Shown here: positions 44,166-54,269 of the stretch, in pieces | Layout: each line of letters begins with the position of its first letter | Numbering within the stretch: the stretch's first letter is position 1 | Assembly (NCBI GenBank): GCA_963663905.2 | Contig: OY760657.1 | Location: forward strand, 1-64,000 | Origin: Saccharicrinis sp963663905 | GTDB lineage: Bacteria > Bacteroidota > Bacteroidia > Bacteroidales > Marinilabiliaceae | DNA: 64,000 bases | Direction: 5' to 3' | The notes under the pieces: model-generated | Database searches by the model: none | What the model was told of the DNA's origin: nothing | Seen by the model: only the letters and a program-made list of their open reading frames with translations | Translations under genes and position numbers: made by a program

Positions 44166-45491
44166 ATGAAGAACATTATTCTTACGCTCTTTTTTTGTTG
44201 TGGATTTAATTTATTGTATGCTCAGGAATCTGCCGATGATGCTGTTTCAATAAATATAGAGCAAGCTTGGGAAAGATCTGATGCCTATAGTAATGAAATA
44301 AAGCAAGCCAATATAAAACAACAAATTGGCAAAGAGAATATTTTAGATGCAAAGCAAAAGTGGGCACCCACAATTGAAGTAGAAGCAAGGTTTGGAAAAC
44401 TTACCAATATTCCAATTTTTGTAGATGGGATAACTGAAGATCCTGAATACATTCCTCTTTCAAATCATAATAGCTATGGGGCAGGAGTGCATGCAAACTT
44501 TAATATTTATGATGGGGGAAAAGTTAAAAATGCAGTAAAAAAAGCAGAAAGTCAGGAGCTTTTACTTAAGTATGTTAGTCAGGCTACCTATTCTGAAATC
44601 CATTATAAAGTTGCCGAGTATTATCTGGATATTCTGCGTTCAAAGGAGTTTGTTAAGATTATTGAGAAGAATATTTTAAGAAACAATCAGCGATTAGATC
44701 AGGTAACAGAGTTGTATGAAAATGGAGTTGTATTAAAGAGTGATTTGCTAAGAGCACAGTTGCAACTTTCGCAACAGAAAATCAATTTGCACTCCATGAA
44801 AAACAATATTGAAATTGCTTCTCAAAACTTAAATATATTATTGGGTTTTGAAGATGATCAAACGTTGAATCTTTCCGACAGTATTAGATTTGATCTTTCT
44901 GAGTTAGATAAAATATATAGCGATTATGTGGTGTTGGCAATGCAACAATCTCCATTAAAAAAGATGGCAGAAACAGAAATCAAACTTTCTGAATTGCATC
45001 AAAGTGATATTCAGTCATTGACGCTCCCAAAAATTTCGTTGTTTGGAGAATATAATTATTCGTATCCTCAAAATAGATGGTATCCATATGAAGCCGCTCC
45101 ATATATGTTAGGTATGGCCGGTGTTCGAATGTCATATAATATCTCATCATTGTACTTAAATAAGCACAAAAAATCAGCAGCTAAGCTTGATATACAGCGG
45201 CAAATTGTTGCAAAAGATAATACAGAAGAAGCTATTAGGAATCGTATTAAAAAGGCATTTAAATGTTTTCTGGAGGATAAAGAAAATATAGAAGTAGGAA
45301 TGATAAGTATTCAACAAGCAACTGAAAATTATAGAATCGTAAATCACACCTACTTTAATCAGCTGGCGTTATTAACCGATTTATTAGAGGCAGATTCTCA
45401 GCTGTTGCAAGCGCAGTTTGATTTAGTAAATAATTATGTTTCAGCGAAATTACATTATTATCAATTATTAAAAATAACAGGACAATTATAA
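44166..45491 (+). CDS. TolC-family outer-membrane efflux protein
   Basis: 441 residues. A signal peptide ends near LLYAQ. Two OEP repeats follow with long amphipathic helices (about 28-230 and 250-440) and segments such as QANIKQQIGKENILDAKQ, YGAGVHANFNIYDGGK and LYENGVVLKSDLLRAQLQL. It forms the trimeric outer-membrane duct. Its stop overlaps the start of the EmrA-like gene by one base, so translation is coupled. Confidence 0.93.
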   Translation: MKNIILTLFFCCGFNLLYAQESADDAVSINIEQAWERSDAYSNEIKQANIKQQIGKENILDAKQKWAPTIEVEARFGKLTNIPIFVDGITEDPEYIPLSNHNSYGAGVHANFNIYDGGKVKNAVKKAESQELLLKYVSQATYSEIHYKVAEYYLDILRSKEFVKIIEKNILRNNQRLDQVTELYENGVVLKSDLLRAQLQLSQQKINLHSMKNNIEIASQNLNILLGFEDDQTLNLSDSIRFDLSELDKIYSDYVVLAMQQSPLKKMAETEIKLSELHQSDIQSLTLPKISLFGEYNYSYPQNRWYPYEAAPYMLGMAGVRMSYNISSLYLNKHKKSAAKLDIQRQIVAKDNTEEAIRNRIKKAFKCFLEDKENIEVGMISIQQATENYRIVNHTYFNQLALLTDLLEADSQLLQAQFDLVNNYVSAKLHYYQLLKITGQL

Positions 45492-46549
45492 TGAGTGATA
45501 AATTAGAAAAATATCAAAAGGCAGATCGTACGGTTCTAAAAATATCATATATAACAGCAATGTGTATTTTATTAGCGCTTGCTGTATGGGGAGGTGTTAA
45601 AGTATATGATTTATGTATTTATGAAGAAACTAATGATGCGCAAGTAAAAGAGTATATTAATCCGATATTAACCAGAACAAATGGTTTTGTACAGGAAATC
45701 AGATATACTGACCATATGCCTGTGCAAATGGGTGATACATTGGTTGTGCTGGATAAAAATGAAGCAACGGTAAGATTGCATGAAGTGCAAGCTGAAATAG
45801 CTGCTGCTGAAGCTCAAATTAAAGTATTGCATAATGGTGTAAAGATCGCATTGAGCAATGCAAATATTTACAAAGCAAAGATTAATGCAGCTAAGGCTCA
45901 TTTGTGGAAACAGCAACAAGATTTTGACAGATATAAGAACTTATTAGAGAGAGAAGCGGTAACTCAGCAACAATTTGAGAATATTAAAACAAAACTGGAT
46001 ATAGCTCAATCTGATTACGACGCTATGCAAAGTACTTTAATAAATTCACAGGATAAAATTGCCGATGAGAAAGCTAAACTAGCAGTAGCAATGGCTAATC
46101 TTGAACAGAAAAATGCCATGTTGGAAAAAGTAAAACTCAATTTAGAGTATACAGTAATTATTGCACCTTCTGATGGTTATTTGGGAAATAAGTCCATTCA
46201 ACAAGGACAATATTTACAGACTGGACAGGTAATAGGTTTTATGGTTGATAAAAGGCAAGGAAAATGGATTGTTGCTAATTTTCAGGAGACTCAAATTGCA
46301 GAGATGCATGAAGGACAAAAAGCAAAAATACTGATTGATGCATTTCCAGATGAAACATTTGAAGGTACAATAACATCATTCTCGCCGGCAACAGGATCCG
46401 AGTTCTCACTTTTACCAACAGATAATGCTACCGGAAATTACGTAAAAGTCGTGCAGCGATTTCCTGTAAAAATTGAGTTTGATAGTAAAGCTATGATTGA
46501 AAAGTTAAAGGCTGGAATGAATGCTGAAGTTTCTGTTTTAAAAGATTAG
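45491..46549 (+). CDS. EmrA/HlyD-family periplasmic adaptor
   Basis: 352 residues. A short cytoplasmic tail and one membrane helix (~18-38) lead to the adaptor start EETNDAQVKEYINPILTRTNGFV and a coiled coil (~85-215). The lipoyl-like half (VIIAPSDGYLGNKSIQQGQYL, GFMVDKRQGKWIVANFQETQ) and a beta-barrel end with LKAGMNAEVSVLKD follow. It links the inner-membrane pump to TolC. The EmrB-like gene follows after three bases. Confidence 0.94.
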   Translation: MSDKLEKYQKADRTVLKISYITAMCILLALAVWGGVKVYDLCIYEETNDAQVKEYINPILTRTNGFVQEIRYTDHMPVQMGDTLVVLDKNEATVRLHEVQAEIAAAEAQIKVLHNGVKIALSNANIYKAKINAAKAHLWKQQQDFDRYKNLLEREAVTQQQFENIKTKLDIAQSDYDAMQSTLINSQDKIADEKAKLAVAMANLEQKNAMLEKVKLNLEYTVIIAPSDGYLGNKSIQQGQYLQTGQVIGFMVDKRQGKWIVANFQETQIAEMHEGQKAKILIDAFPDETFEGTITSFSPATGSEFSLLPTDNATGNYVKVVQRFPVKIEFDSKAMIEKLKAGMNAEVSVLKD

Positions 46550-46552
46550 TGA

Positions 46553-48151
46553 ATGACAAATAGTAATGTGCAGATATTTAAGAGCTGGGTTCCTAACTGG
46601 TTGGTTTTTGTTGCTCTGTTTGTCTTTTTGTTGCCTATAGCGCCAGGATTGGGTTTGTATGCTGGGGGAATAACAACAGCAGCCAGTTTTTATGGAGTAG
46701 ATACTATAGATATTAGTTTTTCTATGGTAGTGTACTATCTCGCTATAGCAAGCTTTTTCCCTTTAGAGGCCAGATTTTTTAATTTTTTCTCATCAAAACG
46801 ATATTTAATTGCGTGTTTAATTATTTTTCTCACGCTTAATTATATGTTATACCGAACGCATAATTTTGCTGTGTTATTTGTATTGCGTTTCTTGGGAGGA
46901 ATGATATCTCATGGAGTAATTGGAATTGTTTTTACTTTGGTTTTTAAACAGTTTCATGAGCAGCGAAGCCGGGTTTTGGGATATGCAACTATGTATTCTG
47001 CCTTGTTTGGTTCCGGAGCATTGGGATATATTATGAATGCTTATGTGTTTTCTCATTATGGATTTAATAGTGTTTTTTTAGTTTATATTATATCTATCAT
47101 ACCGGGAGCCATACTGATGGTTGTTATATTAAGAAACTATATTGATTTACGAAGAAATGGTAAGGTACCTTTAAAGAATGTGGATTGGGTCAGTTTTGTA
47201 ATTTACGCTTCATTATTGCTTTCTGTAGCTTACTTCTTTTTATATGGTCAGTATTACCAATGGTTTGATAGTCTACGTATAGTATTGTGTTTTTGTGCAA
47301 TTGTCTTTTTATTGATCACATTTGTTTTGCGACAAATAGCCCTTAAGGAGCCTTATATTGATTTGAGAATTTATAAGACCCGAAATTTCAGAATAGGTAT
47401 GGCGTTATTGGTTGTTTTCTATTTGGGTAAAGGAGATCTTAACTTGTTAAATAACTTTATGACTAATAGTGTAAAACTAGATGTTTATAATTATAGTTAT
47501 GTAATGCTTATTAATTGTGCAGGAATTGTTATCGGATCATTATTAGGTGCCAGATATATTTTAGCTGGAATGCGTATAAGGATTATCTGGTTAATAGGTT
47601 TTGGATCGCTGTTGGCATATCATTTATTTGCCATTTCTGTTTTGAGTTATCAAGCTACAATTAAGGAACTTATTTTGCCTTTGTTCTTATGCGGCTTTGG
47701 TAATGGTATCTTAATTATATCCATTGTAATTTTTTATGTAACAGCAGTTCCTCCCTCTATCGGGTTTTCCGCTTCGGTAAGTGGAGTTGCGTACAGATCA
47801 TGTACTTTTGTAGCAAGTATGGCATTAACAAGTATGATGGGGCTTCGATTTCAAAAAATTCATCATCAAAGTTTTAGTTCAGGAGTAACTCGAACTAACC
47901 TTTTAGCAATGGATCGAATTAATGGATATACACATTCTTTATTAAATAGAGGCGCATCCTTACAAGAAAGTAGTGCCGGAGCAACGAAGTTATTAGGCAA
48001 GTCAGTGGCTTATCAGGAGAATCTGTTATTTATAAAGGATTATTACTTATATATGTCTTTCTTACTTGGTTTTGTGATGATACTAATTGTAACAATCCCT
48101 CATTTTTCTTATCAAATAAAGAAAATTAAGTCCAGAGTTATTCCTATTTAA
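46553..48151 (+). CDS. EmrB-like MFS efflux transporter
   Basis: 532 residues with about 14 hydrophobic segments, as in DHA2 drug:proton antiporters. It has GLYAGGITTAASFYGVD near TM1, FVLRFLGGMISHGVIGIVF near TM4, and LGYATMYSALFGSGALGYIM near TM5. It is the inner-membrane pump of a tripartite TolC-EmrA-EmrB system. The substrate is unknown; the AraC regulator next door may sense it. Confidence 0.9.
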   Translation: MTNSNVQIFKSWVPNWLVFVALFVFLLPIAPGLGLYAGGITTAASFYGVDTIDISFSMVVYYLAIASFFPLEARFFNFFSSKRYLIACLIIFLTLNYMLYRTHNFAVLFVLRFLGGMISHGVIGIVFTLVFKQFHEQRSRVLGYATMYSALFGSGALGYIMNAYVFSHYGFNSVFLVYIISIIPGAILMVVILRNYIDLRRNGKVPLKNVDWVSFVIYASLLLSVAYFFLYGQYYQWFDSLRIVLCFCAIVFLLITFVLRQIALKEPYIDLRIYKTRNFRIGMALLVVFYLGKGDLNLLNNFMTNSVKLDVYNYSYVMLINCAGIVIGSLLGARYILAGMRIRIIWLIGFGSLLAYHLFAISVLSYQATIKELILPLFLCGFGNGILIISIVIFYVTAVPPSIGFSASVSGVAYRSCTFVASMALTSMMGLRFQKIHHQSFSSGVTRTNLLAMDRINGYTHSLLNRGASLQESSAGATKLLGKSVAYQENLLFIKDYYLYMSFLLGFVMILIVTIPHFSYQIKKIKSRVIPI

Positions 48152-48451
48152 AAGGATTGGATAAGTACTAATACATTCCAGGCGTTAGTATTGATTCTTG
48201 AGTAATCGACTATTTTAGTAGGTGAAATATAACTACTATAATATCAGCAATAAAGAATTGAATAATGTGTGTTTATGGTATTTAATGTACTGAAAATGAG
48301 ACATGAGTATATTCGACTTATTGATTTAATATGTTTTATCTTTACAAGGGGCATTTTATTCCGTAACTTCATTACTTGCTTGAAGTATACACTAGCAATT
48401 TAACTGTTTAAATATTGAATTGGTTTATTGTATTTGTAAGTGTTTTGGAAT
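48152..48451. other. Intergenic region, nothing recognised
   Basis: Three hundred AT-rich bases between the efflux operon and a chemoreceptor gene. Only a weak TACTAA/TTAGTA hairpin near 48166-48190 is seen. Confidence 0.4.
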
Positions 48452-49990
48452 ATGAAGTTTATAGATAATTTGAGGATTGGAGCAAGATTGAGCTTGCAAT
48501 TTGTAGTTGTTGTTGTGTTAATTGTAATTGGGTTTGGTTATACCTTAACTAAGATTCAGACAATTAAGGAATATCTGACATCAATCTATAGTCAGGATTT
48601 AGTAAGTATTGATTATTTGTTGCAAGCCGATAGGGATGCCTATCAATCAAGTATAGCGATAAGTCAATTGTTGATTTTTGATTCGTTAAATGAAAATCAT
48701 CAGGAATCTGATGAAGAAAAGTATCTATCAGATGCAAAAGAAAACTTAGGTCAGGTTAAGGAACGTTTTGATTTCTTTACAGAAACATCAAAAGCTGCGC
48801 ATTATGAAGAACACAAAGAATTGTTGGATTTATTTTACGCATCGTATGATCAGGTTGTTATATTAAGTCAGAAAATTGAAGATTATATTCATGAAGATAG
48901 CTTTATTGAAGCGCAGAAGGTTTACTTCGGCACTTATAGTGAATATTTTGAAGCAATGCGTGGAGCAATGGATTCTTTTACAGAGATTACACAAAAGGAA
49001 GCGGATACATCTTATTCTAATAGTCTTGATGTAAGTGTACAGATTTTAACTAACTCGATTATTATAGTGTTATTTGTTATATTGATTATTATTGCAGGTG
49101 CTGTAATAATTACACGTAGTATAACAAAACCTTTGTCTAAATCTGTTGAAGCTTTAGATGTGATCTCTAAGGGAGATTTAAGTATTAAAGTGGAAGATAA
49201 TCTGGTTCAACGTAAAGATGAATTAGGTGAGTTGTCTAAAAGTATTGTTGAGATGGTTTCTGGCTTAAAGCAGGTTGTTGAAACTATAACCAATAATTCT
49301 ACTCAGATTGCTTCTGCAAGTCAGCAATTAAGAACCACTGCTGAGCAAATCTCACAAGCTGCTAATGAGCAGGCATCTTCGGTAGAGGAGGTGTCATCAA
49401 CAATGGAAGAGATGTCTTCGAATATTGCTCAAAATGCCAACAATGCTCAGGAAACTGAAGAAATATCTAAAATATCAGCTAGTGGAATCCAGGGAGTAGC
49501 TGATTCTTCAACGCAAAGCTTGAATTCTATTAGTGAAATATCTCAAAAAATTACTGTTATTAATGATATAGCCATGCAGACAAATATTCTTGCCCTTAAC
49601 GCTGCGGTAGAGGCAGCAAGAGCAGGTGAGCATGGTCGAGGATTTGCAGTTGTAGCTTTAGAGGTGCGTAAGTTAGCAGAAAGAAGTAAAGATGCTGCAA
49701 TCGAAATTATTGCATTAAGTGAAAATAGTGTATCAAAGACTCAGGAAGCTGGAAATGAGTTAGAGAAAATTCTTCCGGATATTCAAAAAACAGCTCAGTT
49801 AGTTCAGGAAATTTCTGCTGCCAGTTTAGAGCAAAATGAAGGTGCTGGACAAGTGAATAATTCTATACAGCAATTGAATTCAATTACACAGCAAAATGCC
49901 TCTGCTTCTGAAGAATTGTCTGCTAGTGCAGATGAATTGGCATCGCAGGCAGAAACCTTATTAAATGTAGTATCATATTTTAAAGTATAA
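48452..49990 (+). CDS. Methyl-accepting chemotaxis protein, four-helix-bundle type
   Basis: 512 residues from the ATG at 48452; a GTG 12 bases earlier is also open. TM1 is at ~12-32, a periplasmic helical bundle at ~35-185 (4HB_MCP type, acidic), TM2 at ~190-212 and HAMP at ~213-265 (ITRSITKPL). The signalling domain (~270-510) has the hairpin tip DIAMQTNILALNAAVEAARA and GEHGRGFAVVALEVRKLAER. It would dock to a CheA/CheW array. No che gene is in the window. A second receptor converges from the other strand. Confidence 0.95.
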   Translation: MKFIDNLRIGARLSLQFVVVVVLIVIGFGYTLTKIQTIKEYLTSIYSQDLVSIDYLLQADRDAYQSSIAISQLLIFDSLNENHQESDEEKYLSDAKENLGQVKERFDFFTETSKAAHYEEHKELLDLFYASYDQVVILSQKIEDYIHEDSFIEAQKVYFGTYSEYFEAMRGAMDSFTEITQKEADTSYSNSLDVSVQILTNSIIIVLFVILIIIAGAVIITRSITKPLSKSVEALDVISKGDLSIKVEDNLVQRKDELGELSKSIVEMVSGLKQVVETITNNSTQIASASQQLRTTAEQISQAANEQASSVEEVSSTMEEMSSNIAQNANNAQETEEISKISASGIQGVADSSTQSLNSISEISQKITVINDIAMQTNILALNAAVEAARAGEHGRGFAVVALEVRKLAERSKDAAIEIIALSENSVSKTQEAGNELEKILPDIQKTAQLVQEISAASLEQNEGAGQVNNSIQQLNSITQQNASASEELSASADELASQAETLLNVVSYFKV

Positions 49991-50010
49991 GTAAACACAA
50001 ATTTGCATCT

Positions 50011-50056
50011 AAGTGTCATAAGAAATAGTTATTATCTCTGATGGCACTTTTTTTTT
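50011..50056 (+). terminator. Terminator after the first chemoreceptor gene
   Basis: AAGTGTCAT pairs with ATGGCACTT (one G-T) across a 21-base loop and is followed by a T-run. Confidence 0.8.
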
Positions 50057-50117
50057 GTAATAATTTTAAAATATAGAAATTTCAGGTTGTATTGAATTAT
50101 TCATTATCTGATTGCAT

Positions 50118-50165
50118 AAAAAATCCCTGACTTCTTAATGCCTGTTGCATTAAGAATGTCAGGGA
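50118..50165 (-). terminator. Terminator after the second chemoreceptor gene (minus strand)
   Basis: An 18-bp stem (TCCCTGAC then TTCTTAATGC, one bulge on the opposite arm) with a five-base loop, followed on the minus strand by six T. Confidence 0.88.
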
Positions 50166-50187
50166 AAATAATATTTTTTACTTATCC

Positions 50188-52245
50188 TTAAAAGGATTGA
50201 TATTCTGCTGAATTTATTTTCTCAAAATCATTGTCAAGGTTAAGGTCCAATTTAATTTTAGAAACATTGGTTTCTTGAAAATTATTACTGTCATTTTCCT
50301 TTTGGTCTTTCGCTCTATAGTTCGAAATAATTTCTTTGAGTTCCTCAATCTTAAAGAATGAAACCAGTTCCTTTAATTTTTCTGCCTGAGCTGATAGTTC
50401 TTCAGAACTTGAGGCTAATTCTTCACTCGCAGCGGCATTTTGTTGAGTTACAAAATTAAGCTGTTGAACTGTATTGTTTATTTGAACTGCACCCGAATCT
50501 TGTTCTTGACTCGAAGCCGTTATTTCTTTAATTAAATTAGTGGATTCTTCAATTTTAGGAAGCAACGATTTCATCTTGTCTCCCGTTTGAACTGCTATTT
50601 TTACTCCGTTCTGTACCTCACTAATTATTTCATCAGAAGCTAATTTACTTTTCTCAGCTAATTTTCTTACTTCAGCTGCGACTACAGCAAATCCTCTACC
50701 GTGTTCACCTGAGTTTGCAGCTTCAACAGCAGCGTTAAGTGCCAAAATGTTTGTTTGAAAGGCAATGTCGCTGATAATGCTGGTTTTGTCAGCAATTATT
50801 TTGTTGGCTTTAATTGTATTGTCCGTATCCCTTGATAAATCATCGATACCTTTATGAGTTATATTTGAGATGGCTTCATTCTTAATTGCATTACTTGAGT
50901 TCTGAGATATATTTGCAGCCATTTCTTCCATAGTACTTGAAATTTCTTCGACAGAAGCAGCTTGCTCACTTGCATGTTGACTCAATTGCTGCGAAGATGT
51001 ACTTAATTGTTCGCTGGCAAGTGCCAGATTATCAGATCCCGTAATAATTTCCGTAATAATCTCCTTAAGTTTTGTAACCATTACTTTTAAAGAAGATGCT
51101 GTTTGCCCTATTTCATCTTTACTATCAATATTTATTTTTACGTCTAATTCACCTTTCGAAATTTTTGATGAAACTTCAGCAATGGTATTTATTCCCAAAA
51201 GAACAGGTTTAAGCAGAAAAAATATTCCAATAAAAGTAAGGATGAGGCTAAAAATAATTCCAATAATAACAATGGTGCTTAATGTACTAAGGCTTTTGTA
51301 CATATCCTTTTCATAAAGAGAAACACAAACATAGCTGTCATAAGGTTCAAAATATTTAAAGAACTGCTGTTTCCATTCTCCGTCTTTATTGTCAGGCCAT
51401 TGATATCTTGATTTACCTATTACTTCTTTAGAACCATCTTTCATTTGTTTAAAGAAATTATCTTTTGATATGTTCTCGCCTTCAGATGTAGGATGAATAA
51501 TTAAGTCGCCCTCTGAGTTTACAATATATGGATAGCCTTCTTTAAAAAATGATCTTGATGAGAATTGATTCTTTAAATAATCATAGTCTTTTTCTTTGAT
51601 TCCAACATATAACATTCCTTTTATTTCTCCATTAATAAAAATAGGCTTATAGGCGGTCAGATACCAATCATCAACAACGAATGCTCTTCCGTAATATTTT
51701 TTGTTTTGTTCGATAGTCTTTATTACATCTGATGAATTCGGAATAAAAGTATCTAGCGCTTTAGTTCCATCCTTGTTTAAAACATTAGTTGAAATTCTTA
51801 AATATCCATCTTTTATTTTCTGAAATATTGTTATTGTTTCTACTGATGGTGACTTAATATTATTTATTATTTTGTTGTTGTGATAAATCGGTTCTCCATT
51901 ATATAGGAGTTTACCAATCTCACAGCTTTTTGTGCTATTGTCAATTTGATTAATAATTTTTGTATTAATAGTTTCCTTTGATTCTGTTATTTTACCTGAG
52001 CTTAAAAGATTATTCTGACTAATCTCCAATGATAAATTAACTATAGATTGTTTTCCATTAATATGAGTATCTAAAATGTCAACAATATCCTTAAGGTGAG
52101 TATACATTTGTTCATCAGTGGTAGTTTTGATGCTTCTTTTTAGATATGAAGTAAGCACTACCCCAAGGGTTGAAAAAATACAAATCAATAGGACCGCAAA
52201 AGTCGTATTGATTCGAGCTTTTAGGCTAAAATCAGTAAATTTCAT
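50188..52245 (-). CDS. Methyl-accepting chemotaxis protein with large Cache sensor
   Basis: 685 residues. TM1 is at ~12-32. A periplasmic ~290-residue Cache-type sensor has YYGRAFVVDDWYLTAYKP and GEIKGMLYVGIKEKDYDYLK, then YPYIVNSEGDLIIHPTSEGE, a typical Cache ligand-pocket strand. TM2 lies at ~325-347, then HAMP (VSSKISKGELDVKINI) and the signalling domain with SDIAFQTNILALNAAVEAAN and GEHGRGFAVVAAEVRKLAEK. About 60 polar residues follow the domain. It is likely a chemoreceptor for a small organic ligand. It converges with the first receptor; the two are different types, not a recent duplication. Confidence 0.95.
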   Translation of the reverse strand: MKFTDFSLKARINTTFAVLLICIFSTLGVVLTSYLKRSIKTTTDEQMYTHLKDIVDILDTHINGKQSIVNLSLEISQNNLLSSGKITESKETINTKIINQIDNSTKSCEIGKLLYNGEPIYHNNKIINNIKSPSVETITIFQKIKDGYLRISTNVLNKDGTKALDTFIPNSSDVIKTIEQNKKYYGRAFVVDDWYLTAYKPIFINGEIKGMLYVGIKEKDYDYLKNQFSSRSFFKEGYPYIVNSEGDLIIHPTSEGENISKDNFFKQMKDGSKEVIGKSRYQWPDNKDGEWKQQFFKYFEPYDSYVCVSLYEKDMYKSLSTLSTIVIIGIIFSLILTFIGIFFLLKPVLLGINTIAEVSSKISKGELDVKINIDSKDEIGQTASSLKVMVTKLKEIITEIITGSDNLALASEQLSTSSQQLSQHASEQAASVEEISSTMEEMAANISQNSSNAIKNEAISNITHKGIDDLSRDTDNTIKANKIIADKTSIISDIAFQTNILALNAAVEAANSGEHGRGFAVVAAEVRKLAEKSKLASDEIISEVQNGVKIAVQTGDKMKSLLPKIEESTNLIKEITASSQEQDSGAVQINNTVQQLNFVTQQNAAASEELASSSEELSAQAEKLKELVSFFKIEELKEIISNYRAKDQKENDSNNFQETNVSKIKLDLNLDNDFEKINSAEYQSF

Positions 52246-52678
52246 TCGTATGTTATTAATAAAATAATGGTTTGTATAGTTTGCTTACAAGAAAGAATAA
52301 TTGTTTTTTGATATATGTTAGAATTGTTTCTTTATATCGTTTGTATGTTATTTTTTGTTACATGAATATTAGTTAACATTAATTAAAAGTATGTTAAATT
52401 AATTTGATAGTAGATTTAATATGAAAATTATCTTAAAAATTGATTGGTTTCTATTCTGAAATTTTAGGCATACAAAAATAAGAGAAAATGAAACTAATTT
52501 TATTACCCGAATTACTGTTTGAAATACCAATTATACTTATAAAATTGCTGTCAAATCTTTACTTAGGTATGAGAATTTGAAGATATATGATGGTTTGAAT
52601 GTTTTATAATTTATCACGTATTTATATTAATTTATGATTTTCTAACTTGAGTAACCAACCTGAAAGTAATGTATTTTC
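52246..52678. other. AT-rich intergenic region, nothing recognised
   Basis: About 430 bases upstream of two divergent genes with no ORF of note. A minus-strand box CAAAAATA at 52473-52480 fits the -7 consensus in reverse but has no matching -33. Confidence 0.4.
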
Positions 52679-52686
52679 TAATTTTG
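52679..52686 (+). promoter_or_regulatory. -7 box TAATTTTG for the PanE-like gene
   Basis: Matches TAnnTTTG, 34 bases before the ATG. The -33 element is not recognisable. Confidence 0.45.
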
Positions 52687-52720
52687 GACTTCGTTAATCA
52701 TATTGCAATTCTAGAATTAT

Positions 52721-53644
52721 ATGAATCTAAGCTACGGTATTATAGGAACAGGAGCCATAGGTGGTTTCTATGGTGGATTTTTAGCTAAATCGGGTAAAAA
52801 AGTTAATTTCTTATTTAACTCAGATTTTGCTCATGTTAAGCAAAATGGACTAAAGATAGAGTCAATTAAGGGAGATTTTCATTTAAAAGAGATTAATGCA
52901 TTTCATGAAGCTAAGAATATGCCTAAATGTGATGTTATTCTGGTTTGTTTAAAAACTACAAATAATCACATATTAGAAGAAATATTGCCTTATGTAATAC
53001 ATGAAAATTCTATTGTGGTTATGATACAGAATGGTTTAGGTATTGAGAAAGCTTTAGCCTGCAAATTTCCTGATTTATCAATAGCTGGAGGATTAGCATT
53101 TGTAGCATCTTCGAAAATAAATCCAGGTCATATTGTACATTATGATTATGGGACACTTACTTTAGGTTTTTACCAAAATCCAAAACAAAATATTTTGGAC
53201 CAAATATGTAAGGATATAAATGAAGCTGGCATAGAATGCAATTGTGTTGATGATTTAAATTTGGCACGTTGGAAAAAGTTGTTGTGGAATATTCCTTTTA
53301 ATGGAGTATGTGTTGTTTTGAATGCAAAAACAAAGGACTTAGTTGAGAATCCAAAATCTAAGCAGTTGGTAAAAGATTTAATGACCGAAGTTGTTAATGC
53401 TGCAAATCACTGTGGTGCATCTCTTACGAATGATTCAATTGACGAAATGATTTATTCTACTTTAAAAATGAAACCTTATGCACCTAGTATGAAATTAGAT
53501 TTTGATTTTAAGAGACCAATGGAAATTGAAGCAATTTATTCTAATCCAATTAAAGAGGCACGGGAATCTGGTTATAGTATGAAAGTTGCATCTGTTATTG
53601 AAAAACAATTGTTTTTTATTCAAAGTAGTTATCTGTCAGAGTAA
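52721..53644 (+). CDS. Ketopantoate reductase family (PanE/ApbA-like) protein
   Basis: 307 residues. The N-terminal NADPH motif GTGAIGGFYG (~9-18) is followed by CDVILVCLKTTNN and VVMIQNGLGIEKAL (family block). A C-terminal helical domain has RWKKLLWNIPFNG, KPYAPSMKLDFDFKRPMEIE (active-site Lys/Ser/Glu region) and a final helix. Reduces 2-dehydropantoate to pantoate in classical members. Many Bacteroidota carry extra family members of uncertain substrate, so panE is not assigned. Single gene. Confidence 0.86.
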   Translation: MNLSYGIIGTGAIGGFYGGFLAKSGKKVNFLFNSDFAHVKQNGLKIESIKGDFHLKEINAFHEAKNMPKCDVILVCLKTTNNHILEEILPYVIHENSIVVMIQNGLGIEKALACKFPDLSIAGGLAFVASSKINPGHIVHYDYGTLTLGFYQNPKQNILDQICKDINEAGIECNCVDDLNLARWKKLLWNIPFNGVCVVLNAKTKDLVENPKSKQLVKDLMTEVVNAANHCGASLTNDSIDEMIYSTLKMKPYAPSMKLDFDFKRPMEIEAIYSNPIKEARESGYSMKVASVIEKQLFFIQSSYLSE

Positions 53645-53906
53645 ATTAAACAGAACATTTGAATGATTCTGTTTTTTGCACTTAAAATACTCAATTCTGG
53701 AAACAGTCTGTTGATTTCAATACACATTCTAATTTGAATAGTTTATTAATTAAATTTGCTTTTGAGTTCTGTTATGTGTTGTTAATCAGTATGGTATTGT
53801 TTTGTTGTTGGGGTAATTGTAATTTATGGTATAATAATTATTTGTTTATCATACGCAATTGATTGCTTAAACAAATTAATTATTCAACAGTAAATAAAAG
53901 ATTAGT

Positions 53907-54177
53907 TATTTAATAACCTGAGTTCGATTAAAATTAAAGAGCTCAGATTTTATTAAAATGCTGGTATACAAGGTAAATTCTTTTTGCATAGCGAGCTATG
54001 GTAAAAGAATTTAACGAAGTAGATTAGTATTTTAATAGAAAGCCACTTATAAACAACGATTTTCTGCTTCATATTTGTTTGACATAGCCCGCTATGACTT
54101 CACAAATATTCATTGAAACTCATTATTTATAGGCGGTCTGAGCCAATAATTTTATATCGAACTCAGGTTAATAAATA
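53907..54177. mobile_element. 271-bp structured element: terminal inverted repeats and two long hairpins
   Basis: The outer arms 53907-53947 and 54137-54177 pair, including a perfect 15-base core TAACCTGAGTTCGAT and an inner GCTCAGA/TCTGAGC. Inside are two long imperfect hairpins, 53951-54037 and 54041-54136. Each is capped by CATAGC-NN-GCTATG (loops GA and CC). No ORF. It looks like a non-autonomous mobile element or a structured RNA with a three-way junction. The first hairpin has several G-T pairs, which keep pairing in RNA. Confidence 0.75.
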
Positions 54178-54269
54178 GTTCGTGAAGTTTTTGTAATGTA
54201 TTTAAATGTTAGACATATGGGGTATGTTATAGGGTAGCTAAAGTACTTATAAAAAACACCATGTAAATG

